A stretch of 64,000 nucleotides of DNA from Colwellia sp. (GTDB lineage Bacteria > Pseudomonadota > Gammaproteobacteria > Enterobacterales > Alteromonadaceae): the NCBI GenBank assembly GCA_013215465.1, contig JABSOW010000002.1, positions 186,001 to 250,000 on the forward strand, in the 5' to 3' direction. The notes below the pieces were generated by a model. That model had not been told where the DNA came from and did no database searches. It saw only the letters and a program-made list of their open reading frames with translations. Position numbers and translations under genes: made by a program. The number at the start of each line of letters is the position of its first letter. Position 1 is the first letter of the stretch. This document shows positions 41,001-47,743 of the stretch, piece after piece.

Positions 41001-44000
41001 CGGGTAATATGCGCGATGGAACAAATGGCAACGCCCTTGCGGTATCAATTGGTGGTAGTGGCGGTGATGGTGGCACATCAGGGACTGTTAATGTCTCTAA
41101 TGACGGCACTATTATTACTTATGGTGATGTAGCTCACGGCATTCTTGCCCAAAGTATTGGTGGCGGTGGCGGTAATGCTGCTTCTACTTATGCGACATCT
41201 CTTCGGGCGAATGAAAATTCTAATGCGGCTTATTCTATTGGTGGCCAAGGTGGTAGTGGCAACACTTCTGAAAATGTCACTGTGTTTAATTCAGGTACAA
41301 TCACAACTAATGGTACTAAATCTTACGGTATTTTAGCACAAAGTATTGGTGGCGGTGGTGGTAATGGCTCATTGTCAATCGCTGCGGCTTCAGGAACATA
41401 CAATAGCGCCTCTGGCAGCATTAAGAACTTTGCCATTGGAGGCTTTGGCGGTGCAGGTGGTGATAGTGGTGATGTGTTGGTTGATCATACGGGTGTTATT
41501 ACTGTTAATGGCGACCATTCATATGGTATTTATGCGCAGTCAGTTAGTGGTGGCGGTGGTTCTATGGGCTACTCTTTAAGTGCACCAGTAACATCGGTTT
41601 TAACTCACATATTGAAATTAACAAATGGTGGTGATGGCTCTGATGGCGAAGCAGGCACAATAACAGTTAACCTTGATGGTGATATTAATGTCAACGGTAA
41701 CAATAGCCACGCTGTATTTATACAGTCAGTTAACGGCGGCGGTGGCGATGTTGATATCTTTATGGATCTTAGCTTAGAAGCGCAATCAGCAGGTGAAGGA
41801 ACCGTTGATATTGAAGATAATTTATCTACCGTAGAGGAAATTATGGCGGCAATAGACAACTCTTTTGTTGGTATCGCTTTAGATTTTGGTTCAAATTTGG
41901 TTGATGAAGCAAACGGTGCCGTTGTTAACTTAATCCAAGAAGGTGAAGTGTGGCTTCTTGGCGAAGACTCTAGCGGAATAAGTGTTCAAACCGTAGGTGG
42001 TGGTGGTGGTTCTAATTATATAGATTTAACGGTATATGAACAACAAGAGGCCTCAATTGAGGTAAATATTGGTTCAACCGACTCAACAAATAGCTCAGGT
42101 GGTGATGTTGCTTATGAACGCAGTGGCAATGTTGTCATTCAAGGTGATGGCAGTGGCGGCGCTAATATTCAATCAATTGGTGGCGGTGGTGGTAGTTTGA
42201 CCATGGATATCAATGAATTAGGCATGCCTGTTGCTGTAAACTCAGAAAGTTCAGAAAGCTCAGTCGCATTGCGTTCTAGTGCCGCAGCCTCCGCGGAATC
42301 CGTAGGATTAATAACAGCACATACAGCGAACATTTCATTAGGTGCTACAGGTGGTTTAGCAAATAATGGTGGCACGATGAAGGTCAATTTTGTTGATGAT
42401 GTTATTACCACTGGTAATAGAGCTCCGGCAATTATGATTCAAAGTATTGGTGCTGGTGGTGGTGATCTCCGCTTATCTGGCCTTGATCAACTTGCCTTAA
42501 ATATTGGCGGAACTAAAGGAGCCAGCGGTAATGGTGGCGCGATTGGTTTTACCAATAGTGGGAATATTAGTACAGCAGGTTATTTATCACATGGCATTAT
42601 CTTGCAATCCGTAGGAGGAGGCGGCGGTTTTGTGCTAACAGATATTGATGAAAATGATATGTCTATCGTTTTGCAAGATGACAATGAAGGTAATGGTGGT
42701 GATATTAATTTAACCCAAACTGGAAATATTTATGTAGAAGGTGCTGGTTCAATGGGAATTGTTGCCCAATCCCTTGGCGGCGGTGGTGGCATAGTTGATG
42801 ACTATTTTGCCAGTTCTGCTGGTGGTGAAGGTACCTCAGGTAATATTAATATTAAGTCAACGGGTGATATTACCTCAATGGGAGATTATGGTAAGGCTAT
42901 ATTTGCACAATCAGATGGCACCGATGGTTCAGGTAATGTCACATTAGATCTTAATGGTAATATTGCAACTTATGGTCTTGATGGCAGAGGTGTATACGCT
43001 CGTTCAAGTAGTAGTAAAAAAGCTGCTGGGGATATTTTATTTCAATTAACGGGGAGTGCAATTGCCGGAGGTACTAGCAGTATTGGTATCGACCTATTGA
43101 CAATGTCAGCCTTAAAATCAAGTGATATTTCGGTGGTGTTAGATGCTGATATTGGCGCATTGGGCGATAATAGTCAGGGTATTTTCTTTCGTAGTATTAG
43201 CGACACTATATCAGGTGATATAGCGCTAAACTCTTCTGGCGCAGTGGTTGCTGCTGGAGAAGGAAGCACGGCTGTTAATATGTTAAGTCAAGGGAATGAT
43301 GCATCTTCGGTAGTACAAATAAACTTAATAGGTGATATCGAAGCCAGTGGTGTTAATAGTGCCGGTATTATAGCAAAAAGTATTAGTTTATCAGGTAGTT
43401 CTGAAAAGGTTATTTTTGAGCTGATCGGTAATGTACTTGCTACCAATGACAGTAGTACCGCCGTTACTTTGTTGAGTCAAGGTGACTCATCTTCCGGCCT
43501 TGTATCACTCCATGTTGATGGTGCAGTAGAAGCTTTTGGTAATAATGCGATAGGTATTGATGCACAAAGCTTAAGTAATAGTGACGCGGGTGATGTTTTT
43601 TCAAAGCTTGATGGCAATTTACTGGTTTCAGGAGCAGGTAGTCATGGGCTTTTGGCTTCAAGTGTTAGTGCTGGAAGTGCAGGGGATATTACTTTTGATC
43701 TTAAGGGGATTGCCTTGGCGGCTGGTGAAGGCGCTACAGCAATAGAGTTAATATCAAACGGTGGTATAGAATCAGGCGCAGTGACAATGTCTCTTGCTGA
43801 TAATTTAGTGGTAAATGGGAATAATAGCAAAGGGGTACTTGCTGCTAGTATAAGTAATAATATTGCGGATGCTGTTAGTTTCAATATGGCGGGCTCATTG
43901 AAAGTTAATGGTGATAATGCAACGGGTATTAATTTAATGAGTAATGGTGCTATGCAAAGTGGTGAGATTGTAGCATCACTTGATGGTAATACTATTGCAA

Positions 44001-46258
44001 TAGGTAAAAATGTTGTGGCAATTCAAGCCCATAGTCAAAGTGATGTACTATCTGGTGATGTTGTAGTTAATATATCTGGAGATGTATTTATTCTTAATAT
44101 TGATGATGCATTAGAAAGTGCTAGTTCATTAAATTCAATAGAAAAATATTCAGCAGGCATTGATCTGCAAAGTATAAGTGCGGATATTTCTGGTGATATT
44201 TCCCTTACCGTAAACGGTAATATTGACATGCGTAGCAATGGTCGGGCTGCTATTTTATTGTCATCAACGGGGGGCACTCAGTCGGGAAGCGTCACATTAA
44301 CTGTTACCGGTGATGTTATGGCAGTAGGAGACTCAATAAATGCTATTATTCTGGAAAGTATAAGTGATGATGTTGCGGGTAATATTACTTTTATTAACGC
44401 TGAAAATAACCGTATATATGCGGGTGATGGTGGAGTAGGGATTTCTATCATTGGCGGCGATCAAAATAATATTACGATAAACGGTATAATTCATACATCA
44501 GATAAATTGGGTGGTATGGCAATTCTTGGCTCTTCAGGCAATGATAATGTAATTAATAATAATTATTTTTATGGTCAGTTTGATTTAGGTGCTGGTGTAA
44601 ATAGTTTTATTAACAGTGAAAATGCAGTGTTTATCACTGGGGCAGAGTTAATACTTGAAGAGTCTGTTAGCGTAACAGAAGACTCAGAGGAATTATTATT
44701 AAGTGATGTTAGTCTAGCTAAGCCAGCTACTTTATCAGCACGTATTATTAGAAAATTAACAGAGGAAACCTTTGCAGAATTAGACTCTGCTACGAGTATT
44801 AGCGTAATGGAAAATTCTGGAGACTTGGTATTAAGTGATATTGATCTTGCTCAGTCGACTACCTTAACAGGAAGTTTTATCCAAAAATCAACAGGGAAAA
44901 CCTTCGCTGAATTAGACTTTTCTACGGATCTGATGGATCAATTTCTGGCTAGTGGTACAGCTGATCTTGATGGTGAAGTTTATATGTCGCTTCTTAACCC
45001 GCAGTTAATACCTGTTGGTACTTTTAGTAAGGTATTATTTGGTGGTGAAATGGGCGTGGTCGATAATGGACTAGTGTTATTTACCGCACCTTCGGTAGTG
45101 ATTAATTATGATCTTGATTATTCATCCGGTACGACGGCAAAGTTGAATTATAATGTTGACTTTGCTCCTCAATGGTTAAGTAAAAATCTTATCGGTGTTG
45201 GCGAACATTTTAATGAAATACAAAGGGCAGGTAGTTCGCCAGAGCTTTCAAATGTTATTATTAAGCTCATCTATGACGCTAATGAGGAAATTTATCGTAA
45301 TTCATTATCTCAAATATCCCCAGAACTTTATGGTATAGAGCAATCTGGACTTATACATAGCGCACAAAAATTTTCTTCACAAATGATGAGTTGTAGTGCC
45401 TCTGGGCAATATCATAAGCTAAATGGTGATACTTGTTTTTGGAGTTCTTATGGGAAAGAAAGTAGAAAACATGATGCTCATGGAGACTATAAAACCTTTA
45501 ATCAAGAACTTAGTGGTTGGTCAATAGGCGTTGAAAAGCCTTATAACAATTTTTGGTCTTTTGGTTTTGCTGGCTCGCAAATTACCGCTGACATTAATAG
45601 TGGTGATATTTGGAGTAGTGTCAGTGAAACCACTCAATATGGATTATCAGCTAACTATCGAGACGAAGATATTAAATTTTCTTCTAGTTTATCTTATGGA
45701 AAAAATGATTCCAAATCGCAGCGGAAAGGTTTTTTATTAGAATCATTTCAAACGCATTCGAACAGAAATATGACAGTATTAAGTGGCCTTTTAGGAATAT
45801 CGCACGACTTTAGCTTCGGCGTGATTCAACTCCGCCCTAAATTTGAATTTGGCTATAACCATTTACAAACTTCAGCGGCAAATGAAACAGGTGCTGAATT
45901 TCTAAATCTTAATGTAGACAGTAATTCGGAAACGTTTGTTTGGATTCAACCTGGAATTGAAGTAGGTTTTGAATATGAGTTTGAATCAAAGAACCGTTTT
46001 GGCATATTCTTTAATTTAGCAAGCCAACGTTATTTAGGTGAAAGCAATACTTATGTATTCTCAGGACTTGAAGGAGCCCCTATTGATGCTGATCCCATGA
46101 AAGTGGGTATTGATTTAGGAAAGTACTCACGAGTTGGTCAAATATCACTTAGCTTATTAACTAAGAGACACTGGCATCTACTTGCTACTTATAATTTATT
46201 AACGAGCGAACATTATCGTGCAGAAAGTGGAGAAGTGAAAATCTCAGTACCATTTTAA
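29033..46258 (+). CDS. Giant autotransporter (type Va) with Gly-rich repeat passenger
   Basis: One uninterrupted 17.2-kb ORF of 5741 residues. An extended signal peptide (hydrophobic LIAFCLLTILFFCDFFIL, cleavage near ALASP) is followed by a short unique domain to about residue 180. The passenger then has about 65 units with the core (F/L/V)AQS(I/V/L)GGGGG(N/S/A)GG. After about residue 4620 it becomes Gly-poorer SGDI-type repeats. A linker with a 45-residue duplication precedes a C-terminal beta-barrel from about 5466 (CFWSSYGKESRKHD...) that ends in Phe (KISVPF), as expected for BamA recognition. Two cysteines flank the barrel start (MSCSAS, DTCFW). It is probably a very long beta-solenoid adhesin or biofilm matrix protein. 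An alternative upstream or internal start (M14) is possible; neither has a clear ribosome-binding site. Confidence 0.93.
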   Translation: MDYISVNHYRSQLMNPHIQQYLSFGFYKKLIAFCLLTILFFCDFFILSTALASPVCVNANPTETSVAGDIVLDPVSDTCVTVMGIIKYEDVNWGASEGVTASDVVYLVTESGDAILVQNDIGDKVFIIGDDPIVEYEINAVTDVDTNGYPESVELMPNGADPADSGTVFTNLISSAPAATPEGGGGGGAGDPAFNPATTTSGIINEVHTGSGGSGGKDGYGLQICWPWPISSCTLFGYSGTKGGDGDDGSNVNRTVLTGHGDISSTASNTKGIKVASVGGKGGNGGDAYGNFKAKSGGEGGEGGNVVLINHTDVSTSNSKSAAILVYSQSGKGGSGGTGYIFGSGGEGGASKDGGNVSVDNDGSLSTNGSNSHGVHVLTSGGSAGSGGASWGIVGSGGSGANAGNGGTTSVTNDGDIYTKGNDSHGVLAQSIGGTGGDGGSAGGIVSFGGSASSGGVGGSVNVTLESDSNIRTEGNGSSGVSAQSIGGGGGNSGSSGGIVSFGASGGSGNNAGTVTVNTHVGSQISTKGNYANGISAQSIGGGGGSAGATGGLVTFGGTGTGGGNGNTASVTNAGAITTEGTYSRGILAQSIGGGGGNGGGAGGLVTFGSSGGSGGNGGQVIVNNDGSSSAITTTGVSSDAIFAQSIGGGGGTAGATGGAVAFGGSSSSGGNASNVFVTNDGNLNTNGDYSRGIFAQSVGGGGGAGAAAGGIVTFGGSAGSGGNSGTVSVNSTSTGVITTQGQFADGIFAQSVGGGGGASGTAGGAVTFGGSGASAGNAKAVTVTNAANISTNDDFSRGIFAQSIGGSGGAAGSSGGAVTFGGDSGSGGTSGVVTVTNNTTGAVITTGNISTIGVFSDAIFAQSIGGGGGSAGASGGVVTLGGGSGVGGVAGDVIVNNHANLLTDGEYSRGIFAQSIGGGGGAGGIAAGIVNLGGDGASGGDAGSVDIGNSGYISTKSIFSDAIFAQSIGGGGGSAGDAGGVVNLGGSGSSGGTAQTVTVINSGTLITSGDNSRGIFAQSIGGGGGTGGDAFGVINIGGTGDAAGDAADVDVTNNGSIQTNGNRADGVFAQSIGGGGGNGGSAIGVVSIGGSASSGGLSGEVIAINEGQITTNGEDSRGIFAQSVGGGGGNGGGGTSGSLFVGFSLGGEGGNGGDGDKVTINLDKNQSSYSDTSSSIYTLGDRATGVLAQSVGGGGGNGGDSITGSLGAFGSVSVAIGGNAGSGGEGGIVSMSGAGSIATEGDLAAGVVLQSVGGGGGNGGMSIAGSAAAGPAGGAVSVSLGGEGGDGGIGGTVTTSNADMNITTSGDQSSGYIAQSVGGGGGNGGLSVAATASAGAVASGSISVGLGGNAGEGGEGGTVNVEFGGLVTTTGDQSDAVLIQSVGGGGGNGGVTVGASAAGAGVGSGTISVGLGGTGAKGGNAGTVDADITADISTDGDGSDGLVIQAIGGGGGNGGMSITAGVAGAGVGAASVAVGLGGSGDEGGEANVVTANYDGILLTQGDNSTGILAQAVGGGGGNGGGTVTATLTGAGTGAGNINVGLGGSAGGGGIGGVSGIDVAVSLITAGQVQTLGNNSAAIVAQSVGGGGGNGGFIIVAGGAGAGVGAAAVAVGIGGSGGDGGAGKDVEATIDSDIQTQGDNSSAVIVQSIGGGGGNGGILVSATMAAAGTGSASASVGIGGSGGGGGNAGKIDSAVTSNILTLGDNSAGVLAQSVGGGGGNSGLNVTASVTAAGTGAAGAAVGIGGSGGDGGDSDSVVSDVVGYIETQGNNANGIVTQSIGGGGGNGGIVIAGSLTAAGTGSAGVAVGLGGSGGGGGDSNNVTSTVVANVNTSGNGSNGVIAQSLGGGGGTGSLTVTGVVALSGTGAGSVGVGLGGSGGGGGNASVVINDVTGDVTTLGNDATGIVAQSLGGGGGIGGIAITGSLTAAGTGAAGVAVGIGGSGGSGGMSSTVNNTVTGDVWTQGIGSDGVLAQSIGGGGGNGGISIVGTVSLVGTGAGAVAVGIGGSGGSGGVSDAVTNNVMGNVTTLAADSSAIVAQSIGGGGGNGGITITGTLTASGKGAGGVAVGIGGSGGEGGQSSTVANTVVGNVRTEGDTSSGVLAQSVAGGGGNGSISITAAVSLSGTGAGAVAVGLGGTGGDGGNSDAVTNSVTGDVITLGNESSGVIAQSLGGGGGNGGISIAGTLAASGKGAGGVAVGIGGSGGTGGQSSTVDNTIDGNVITVGNESNGVLAQSIGGGGGNGGIAIAGAVALASDGAGAISVGIGGSGGTGSASAAVTNNITGDITTSGSQSSAVIAQSLGGGGGNGGLTIAGALTATKKFSGSVSVGVGGSAGDGGTSSTVNNTITGNVITAGDESMGVVAQSIGGGGGNGGMSVTAGVSLIIDSSGTSGAIGVGVGGSGGSGTASDAVINNVTGDVSTTGIKASAIVAQSIGGGGGNGGMSITGTLAISKNNSGSVAVGVGGSGGDGGTSSAVDNIVIGDIATLGDESMGVLVQSIGGGGGNGGLSIAGALSFSLGDSGTSGAIGIGVGGTGGTGGASGAVTNSVAGNVNTSGDNASAIIAQSIGGGGGNGGLTITAGIVVTKNNGGALGVGIGGSGGDGGVSSMVNNTVVGNVNTVGENSMGILAQSVGGGGGNGGLSITGAVSLAADSAAALGIGIGGTGGSGGNSAVVINNVSGNVRTKGLSASGIVAQSIGGGGGTGGISIAGSLSVTKKNSGALAVGIGGFGGDGGQASTVLNTVVANIITSGDQAIGILAQSVGGGGGAGGINISGAVSASVSASSEESIAAAIGLGGFGGGGGDAGYVSNNFTGIALTYGVGASAVMAQSVGGGGGAGGTNISGSASFSMDGSSAAIGVGVGGFGGDGGDAGNVTSIVATKLIQTIGANAIGVIAQSTGGGGGTGGINIAGALNFTDDSTGAAIGLGVGGFGGGGGNAGNTDLTVIGDVKTSGDEAHAIVSQSVGGGGGVGGLNVSGAVSFSKNDANTTSVAIGLGGFGGSGGDAGNASLVYEGTVNAPWSFVKDDYLAPSKHKSITGSHGLVSQSIGGSGGMGGVNISGGISYSGSNAGTSNGSGNSLVLGIGGFGGGGGNAGSASVVVTGGNSITAHGDDGSAIFAQSVGGGGGAGAINVSAGITSDTPLIFGVGGFGGDGGTAGSVIVNAVTDLYADGKNATGLTAQSLGGGGGNGALNITGGGSYNSAGSNSSVVFGVGGFGGAGNIAGDVNVNHTGSINVQGQYGHGILAQSISGGGGNGGLNVSGSANWTSDTASSAQNFSVVGGIGGFAGSGADAGNVVVESSGVIITNGDGARGIFAQSIGGGGGTGGMNITTNISKEANPLTLGIGGFGGGGGHAGNVTVTRGNSLNFAGLILTQATVTGTLELKNDDDSTEIIDLLGSASHGIEASSIGGGGGDAGMNFNLTYSSAGSTSNDGSGQGSGSGSTSSTDRSVPSSTGVDDSVIPQYNAVLAELEGRQSSNSATDTQPTKDAYSANLMIGGAGGEAGDGGVVSVENYGNIETHNNSSYGILAQSIGGGGGNATFNIAVGYAPNTRSLNVAIGGAVGDGGIGKNVTVVQDGNITTFGKDSVGILAQSLGGGGGNAGMDFAYTNTSEGKLSFTLGRQGGTGGEGGNVGIISAGNISTSGDNAYGIQAQSVGNGGGNSSAYSVSGALPDSNGESGQSLKISVGIEGGVGGFAGTVDVDAAGVIATTGYKAFGILAQSIGGGGGNGGTASVKASSSNVSLVLGGVGGEGGYGNAVSVISDAVVTTEGDNATGIFAQSIGGGGGTGGSVKTAGKVSGGNSLVLAIGGNGGVGATSDVVSVDHDGIVVTKGSNAHGILAQSIGGGGGNADYIRSFIYNQNVTNTSSNVVSIAVGGTGGTGAISGNVIVNNSGGIETFLEKSIGIFAQSIGGGGGNANKIYSSIISSGEGTSANIALGGSGGTGAMSGNVVVTNHDDSSIFSGVIVTHGHGSHGIAAMSIGGGGGESASNIAGNMRDGTNGNALAVSIGGSGGDGGTSGTVNVSNDGTIITYGDVAHGILAQSIGGGGGNAASTYATSLRANENSNAAYSIGGQGGSGNTSENVTVFNSGTITTNGTKSYGILAQSIGGGGGNGSLSIAAASGTYNSASGSIKNFAIGGFGGAGGDSGDVLVDHTGVITVNGDHSYGIYAQSVSGGGGSMGYSLSAPVTSVLTHILKLTNGGDGSDGEAGTITVNLDGDINVNGNNSHAVFIQSVNGGGGDVDIFMDLSLEAQSAGEGTVDIEDNLSTVEEIMAAIDNSFVGIALDFGSNLVDEANGAVVNLIQEGEVWLLGEDSSGISVQTVGGGGGSNYIDLTVYEQQEASIEVNIGSTDSTNSSGGDVAYERSGNVVIQGDGSGGANIQSIGGGGGSLTMDINELGMPVAVNSESSESSVALRSSAAASAESVGLITAHTANISLGATGGLANNGGTMKVNFVDDVITTGNRAPAIMIQSIGAGGGDLRLSGLDQLALNIGGTKGASGNGGAIGFTNSGNISTAGYLSHGIILQSVGGGGGFVLTDIDENDMSIVLQDDNEGNGGDINLTQTGNIYVEGAGSMGIVAQSLGGGGGIVDDYFASSAGGEGTSGNINIKSTGDITSMGDYGKAIFAQSDGTDGSGNVTLDLNGNIATYGLDGRGVYARSSSSKKAAGDILFQLTGSAIAGGTSSIGIDLLTMSALKSSDISVVLDADIGALGDNSQGIFFRSISDTISGDIALNSSGAVVAAGEGSTAVNMLSQGNDASSVVQINLIGDIEASGVNSAGIIAKSISLSGSSEKVIFELIGNVLATNDSSTAVTLLSQGDSSSGLVSLHVDGAVEAFGNNAIGIDAQSLSNSDAGDVFSKLDGNLLVSGAGSHGLLASSVSAGSAGDITFDLKGIALAAGEGATAIELISNGGIESGAVTMSLADNLVVNGNNSKGVLAASISNNIADAVSFNMAGSLKVNGDNATGINLMSNGAMQSGEIVASLDGNTIAIGKNVVAIQAHSQSDVLSGDVVVNISGDVFILNIDDALESASSLNSIEKYSAGIDLQSISADISGDISLTVNGNIDMRSNGRAAILLSSTGGTQSGSVTLTVTGDVMAVGDSINAIILESISDDVAGNITFINAENNRIYAGDGGVGISIIGGDQNNITINGIIHTSDKLGGMAILGSSGNDNVINNNYFYGQFDLGAGVNSFINSENAVFITGAELILEESVSVTEDSEELLLSDVSLAKPATLSARIIRKLTEETFAELDSATSISVMENSGDLVLSDIDLAQSTTLTGSFIQKSTGKTFAELDFSTDLMDQFLASGTADLDGEVYMSLLNPQLIPVGTFSKVLFGGEMGVVDNGLVLFTAPSVVINYDLDYSSGTTAKLNYNVDFAPQWLSKNLIGVGEHFNEIQRAGSSPELSNVIIKLIYDANEEIYRNSLSQISPELYGIEQSGLIHSAQKFSSQMMSCSASGQYHKLNGDTCFWSSYGKESRKHDAHGDYKTFNQELSGWSIGVEKPYNNFWSFGFAGSQITADINSGDIWSSVSETTQYGLSANYRDEDIKFSSSLSYGKNDSKSQRKGFLLESFQTHSNRNMTVLSGLLGISHDFSFGVIQLRPKFEFGYNHLQTSAANETGAEFLNLNVDSNSETFVWIQPGIEVGFEYEFESKNRFGIFFNLASQRYLGESNTYVFSGLEGAPIDADPMKVGIDLGKYSRVGQISLSLLTKRHWHLLATYNLLTSEHYRAESGEVKISVPF
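29838..42830 (+). repeat. In-gene array of about 65 Gly-rich passenger repeats
   Basis: My hand count of QS-GGGGG cores is about 65 to 67. Units range from about 55 to 100 residues. Between 33776 and 36116 the CAA/CAG codon of thirteen successive cores is spaced exactly 195 bp (65 residues). Neighbouring units alternate between two versions, giving a 390-bp dimer. Copies differ mostly at third codon positions and in short variable loops. The repeat is coding, not CRISPR or satellite DNA. Confidence 0.9.
42880..44500 (+). repeat. Second repeat class in the autotransporter (SGDI / SxGI type)
   Basis: The Gly-run disappears and units of about 45 to 50 residues take over, with alternating SGD(I/V)xxxLxGxVxAxGxxSxGIxxxS patterns (for example AGDILFQLTGSAIAGG and SGDIALNSSGAVVAAG). 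This looks like the stem of the passenger next to the barrel, with shorter beta-solenoid coils. Confidence 0.7.
44660..44935 (+). repeat. Tandem 45-residue duplication before the barrel
   Basis: SVTEDSEELLLSDVSLA... ending TFAELDSATSI is followed directly by SVMENSGDLVLSDIDLA... ending TFAELDFSTDL. The two copies are clearly related and contiguous, and both contain KTFAELD or ETFAELD. Confidence 0.8.
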
Positions 46259-46657
46259 ATTAAGTTATGTTTTATTTCCTTCTTACCTTCTTTAAAGGGA
46301 TAACACTCTAGTTTGAAGTTAGTTCAAATGATCATAAGAAAATAAATTATTTATTTAAGTGGTTTTCGAGGAGATTACCGTATAACACAACCACTTTAGT
46401 TAATTGATCTTCCACCGATTTAAATATTATGAATTATCAGCATTAAGTGACAGTGATAGAGAAAATTTCATCAGGAAATTGGTAAAAATAAACCTACTCA
46501 ATTTAAGAGTAGGTTCTCTTGAAAAAGGCTCTTGATACCGCTTTAATTTATAATGATCTTGCTATGGATCCTTGAGCCGATACTATATACTTCTCTTGTT
46601 TGCTCAGGTATATTCTTGTTATCTTCGTTTTAAACACATTGTTTAGAGGTTATCCAA
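46259..46657. other. Intergenic region between autotransporter and LacI gene
   Basis: 399 bases without a supported gene. A 9-bp perfect hairpin (AACCTACTC / GAGTAGGTT, 46491-46515) has a T-rich side on the minus strand but not on the plus strand. The LacI promoter should lie in the last 100 bases. No copy of the ATACGTAT palindrome is present here, so no sign of autoregulation. Confidence 0.45.
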
Positions 46658-47680
46658 GTGAAAGAAAAAGCTACCTCTTTTGATATCGCCTATCAGGCGG
46701 GTGTTTCTCAGTCAACAGTATCTAGAGCACTACGAAATAGTCCTTTAGTTAATGAAGCAACGCGACAAAAAATTCAGGCTATTGCCAAAGAATTAAATTA
46801 CAAAGTAGACAAAAACGCGAGTAACTTACGCTCACAGCATTGTGACACCATTGCCTTGTTACTCTTTGAAGACCCTACTAATGATGACTCAGCCATCAAT
46901 CCTTTTTTTCTTTCTATGTTAGGTAGCATAACTCGAGCTTGCGCGGATAAAGGTTATGATCTATTAGTTTCTTTCCAACAAGCAAGTAATGATTGGCATG
47001 CTGATTTTGAAGACAGTAATAAAGCTGATGGGTTAATTTTACTCGGTTATGGTGATTATGTTGATTTTGAAGAAAAACTAATTAAATTGAGTGAACAAGG
47101 AACACATTTTGTGCGCTGGGGGGCAGAAGTCAAAAATTTACCCATTGTTTCTATAGGCTGTGATAATTATCTTGGTGGCAAAGAAATTACTGAGCACGTG
47201 ATTAAGCAAGGTCGAAAACACTTTGCTTTTTTAGGTAGCGCCTCTAGCCATGCACCCGAATTTTTTGATCGTTATAAAGGTCACTGCCAAGCACTTAAAG
47301 ATAATAACTTAGTTGTGAATAGCAATATGCAGTTTAATGCTCTGTATACTGAAGAAGCCGGTTATAAGGCTGCTTGTGAATTGATAGCAAGTGGTGAAAA
47401 ATTTGATGCAATTTGTGCCGCCTGTGATTTAATCGCGGTAGGTGCTATGCGAGCCTTACATGAGTGTCAGCTTTCAATCCCAGAGCAAGTCGTGGTCGTG
47501 GGCTTTGATGATATTGCTATTGCTAGTTTTACTTTCCCTCCTTTAACAACCGTTAAGCAAGATACTCAATTAGCCGGTGAGCTATTAGTGAACACCTTAC
47601 TTGAATCGATTAATGGTAAAGAGACTTCAACCACCTTAATATCGCCAGAATTAGTGATCAGGAAATCTTGTGGATGTTAA
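46658..47680 (+). CDS. LacI-family transcriptional regulator, probably of the alpha-glucan genes
   Basis: 340 residues. The N-terminal HTH is typical (SFDIAYQAGVSQSTVSRALRNSPLVNEATRQKI), with the hinge-helix region after it (VDKNASNLRS). It is followed by a periplasmic-binding-like sugar domain (GLILLGYGDY, AICAACDLIAVGAMRAL, VVVGFDDIAIASFTFPPLTTVKQD). The start is GTG at 46658 with AGAGGT upstream. Its gene faces the convergent sugar transporter and adjoins GH31/GH13 enzymes, so the effector is probably maltose, glucose or a related sugar. The likely operator is the ATACGTAT palindrome found four times in this locus (inference). Confidence 0.92.
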   Translation: MKEKATSFDIAYQAGVSQSTVSRALRNSPLVNEATRQKIQAIAKELNYKVDKNASNLRSQHCDTIALLLFEDPTNDDSAINPFFLSMLGSITRACADKGYDLLVSFQQASNDWHADFEDSNKADGLILLGYGDYVDFEEKLIKLSEQGTHFVRWGAEVKNLPIVSIGCDNYLGGKEITEHVIKQGRKHFAFLGSASSHAPEFFDRYKGHCQALKDNNLVVNSNMQFNALYTEEAGYKAACELIASGEKFDAICAACDLIAVGAMRALHECQLSIPEQVVVVGFDDIAIASFTFPPLTTVKQDTQLAGELLVNTLLESINGKETSTTLISPELVIRKSCGC

Positions 47681-47703
47681 CGATTCAGCTTCTCGCTGAA
47701 TCG
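47681..47703. terminator. Hairpin after the LacI gene
   Basis: CGATTCAGC and GCTGAATCG form a perfect 9-bp stem with a 5-nt loop, starting directly after the LacI stop codon. No T-run follows; the GCATCTTGAGGT repeat begins two bases later. Confidence 0.55.
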
Positions 47704-47704
47704 T

Positions 47705-47734
47705 GCATCTTGAGGTGGCTTGAGTATAATATGA
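47705..47734. repeat. GCATCTTGAGGT repeat, copy 2
   Basis: GCATCTTGAGGTGGCTTGAG followed by TATAATATGA matches 20547-20576 in 24 of 30 positions. It lies between the convergent LacI and MFS genes, immediately after a hairpin. Confidence 0.6.
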
Positions 47735-47743
47735 TTGACGTTC

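Noticed and set aside
29838-42830. CRISPR-like regular repeats
   Set aside because: The periodic sequence lies inside one open frame, repeats are 195 bp with coding divergence, and there is no repeat-spacer pattern or cas gene.
29476-44277. Many minus-strand Pro-rich ORFs opposite the autotransporter
   Set aside because: They are reverse-complement shadows of Gly-rich coding repeats (GGT/GGC read as ACC/GCC and CCA/CCG), with no start signals or family resemblance.
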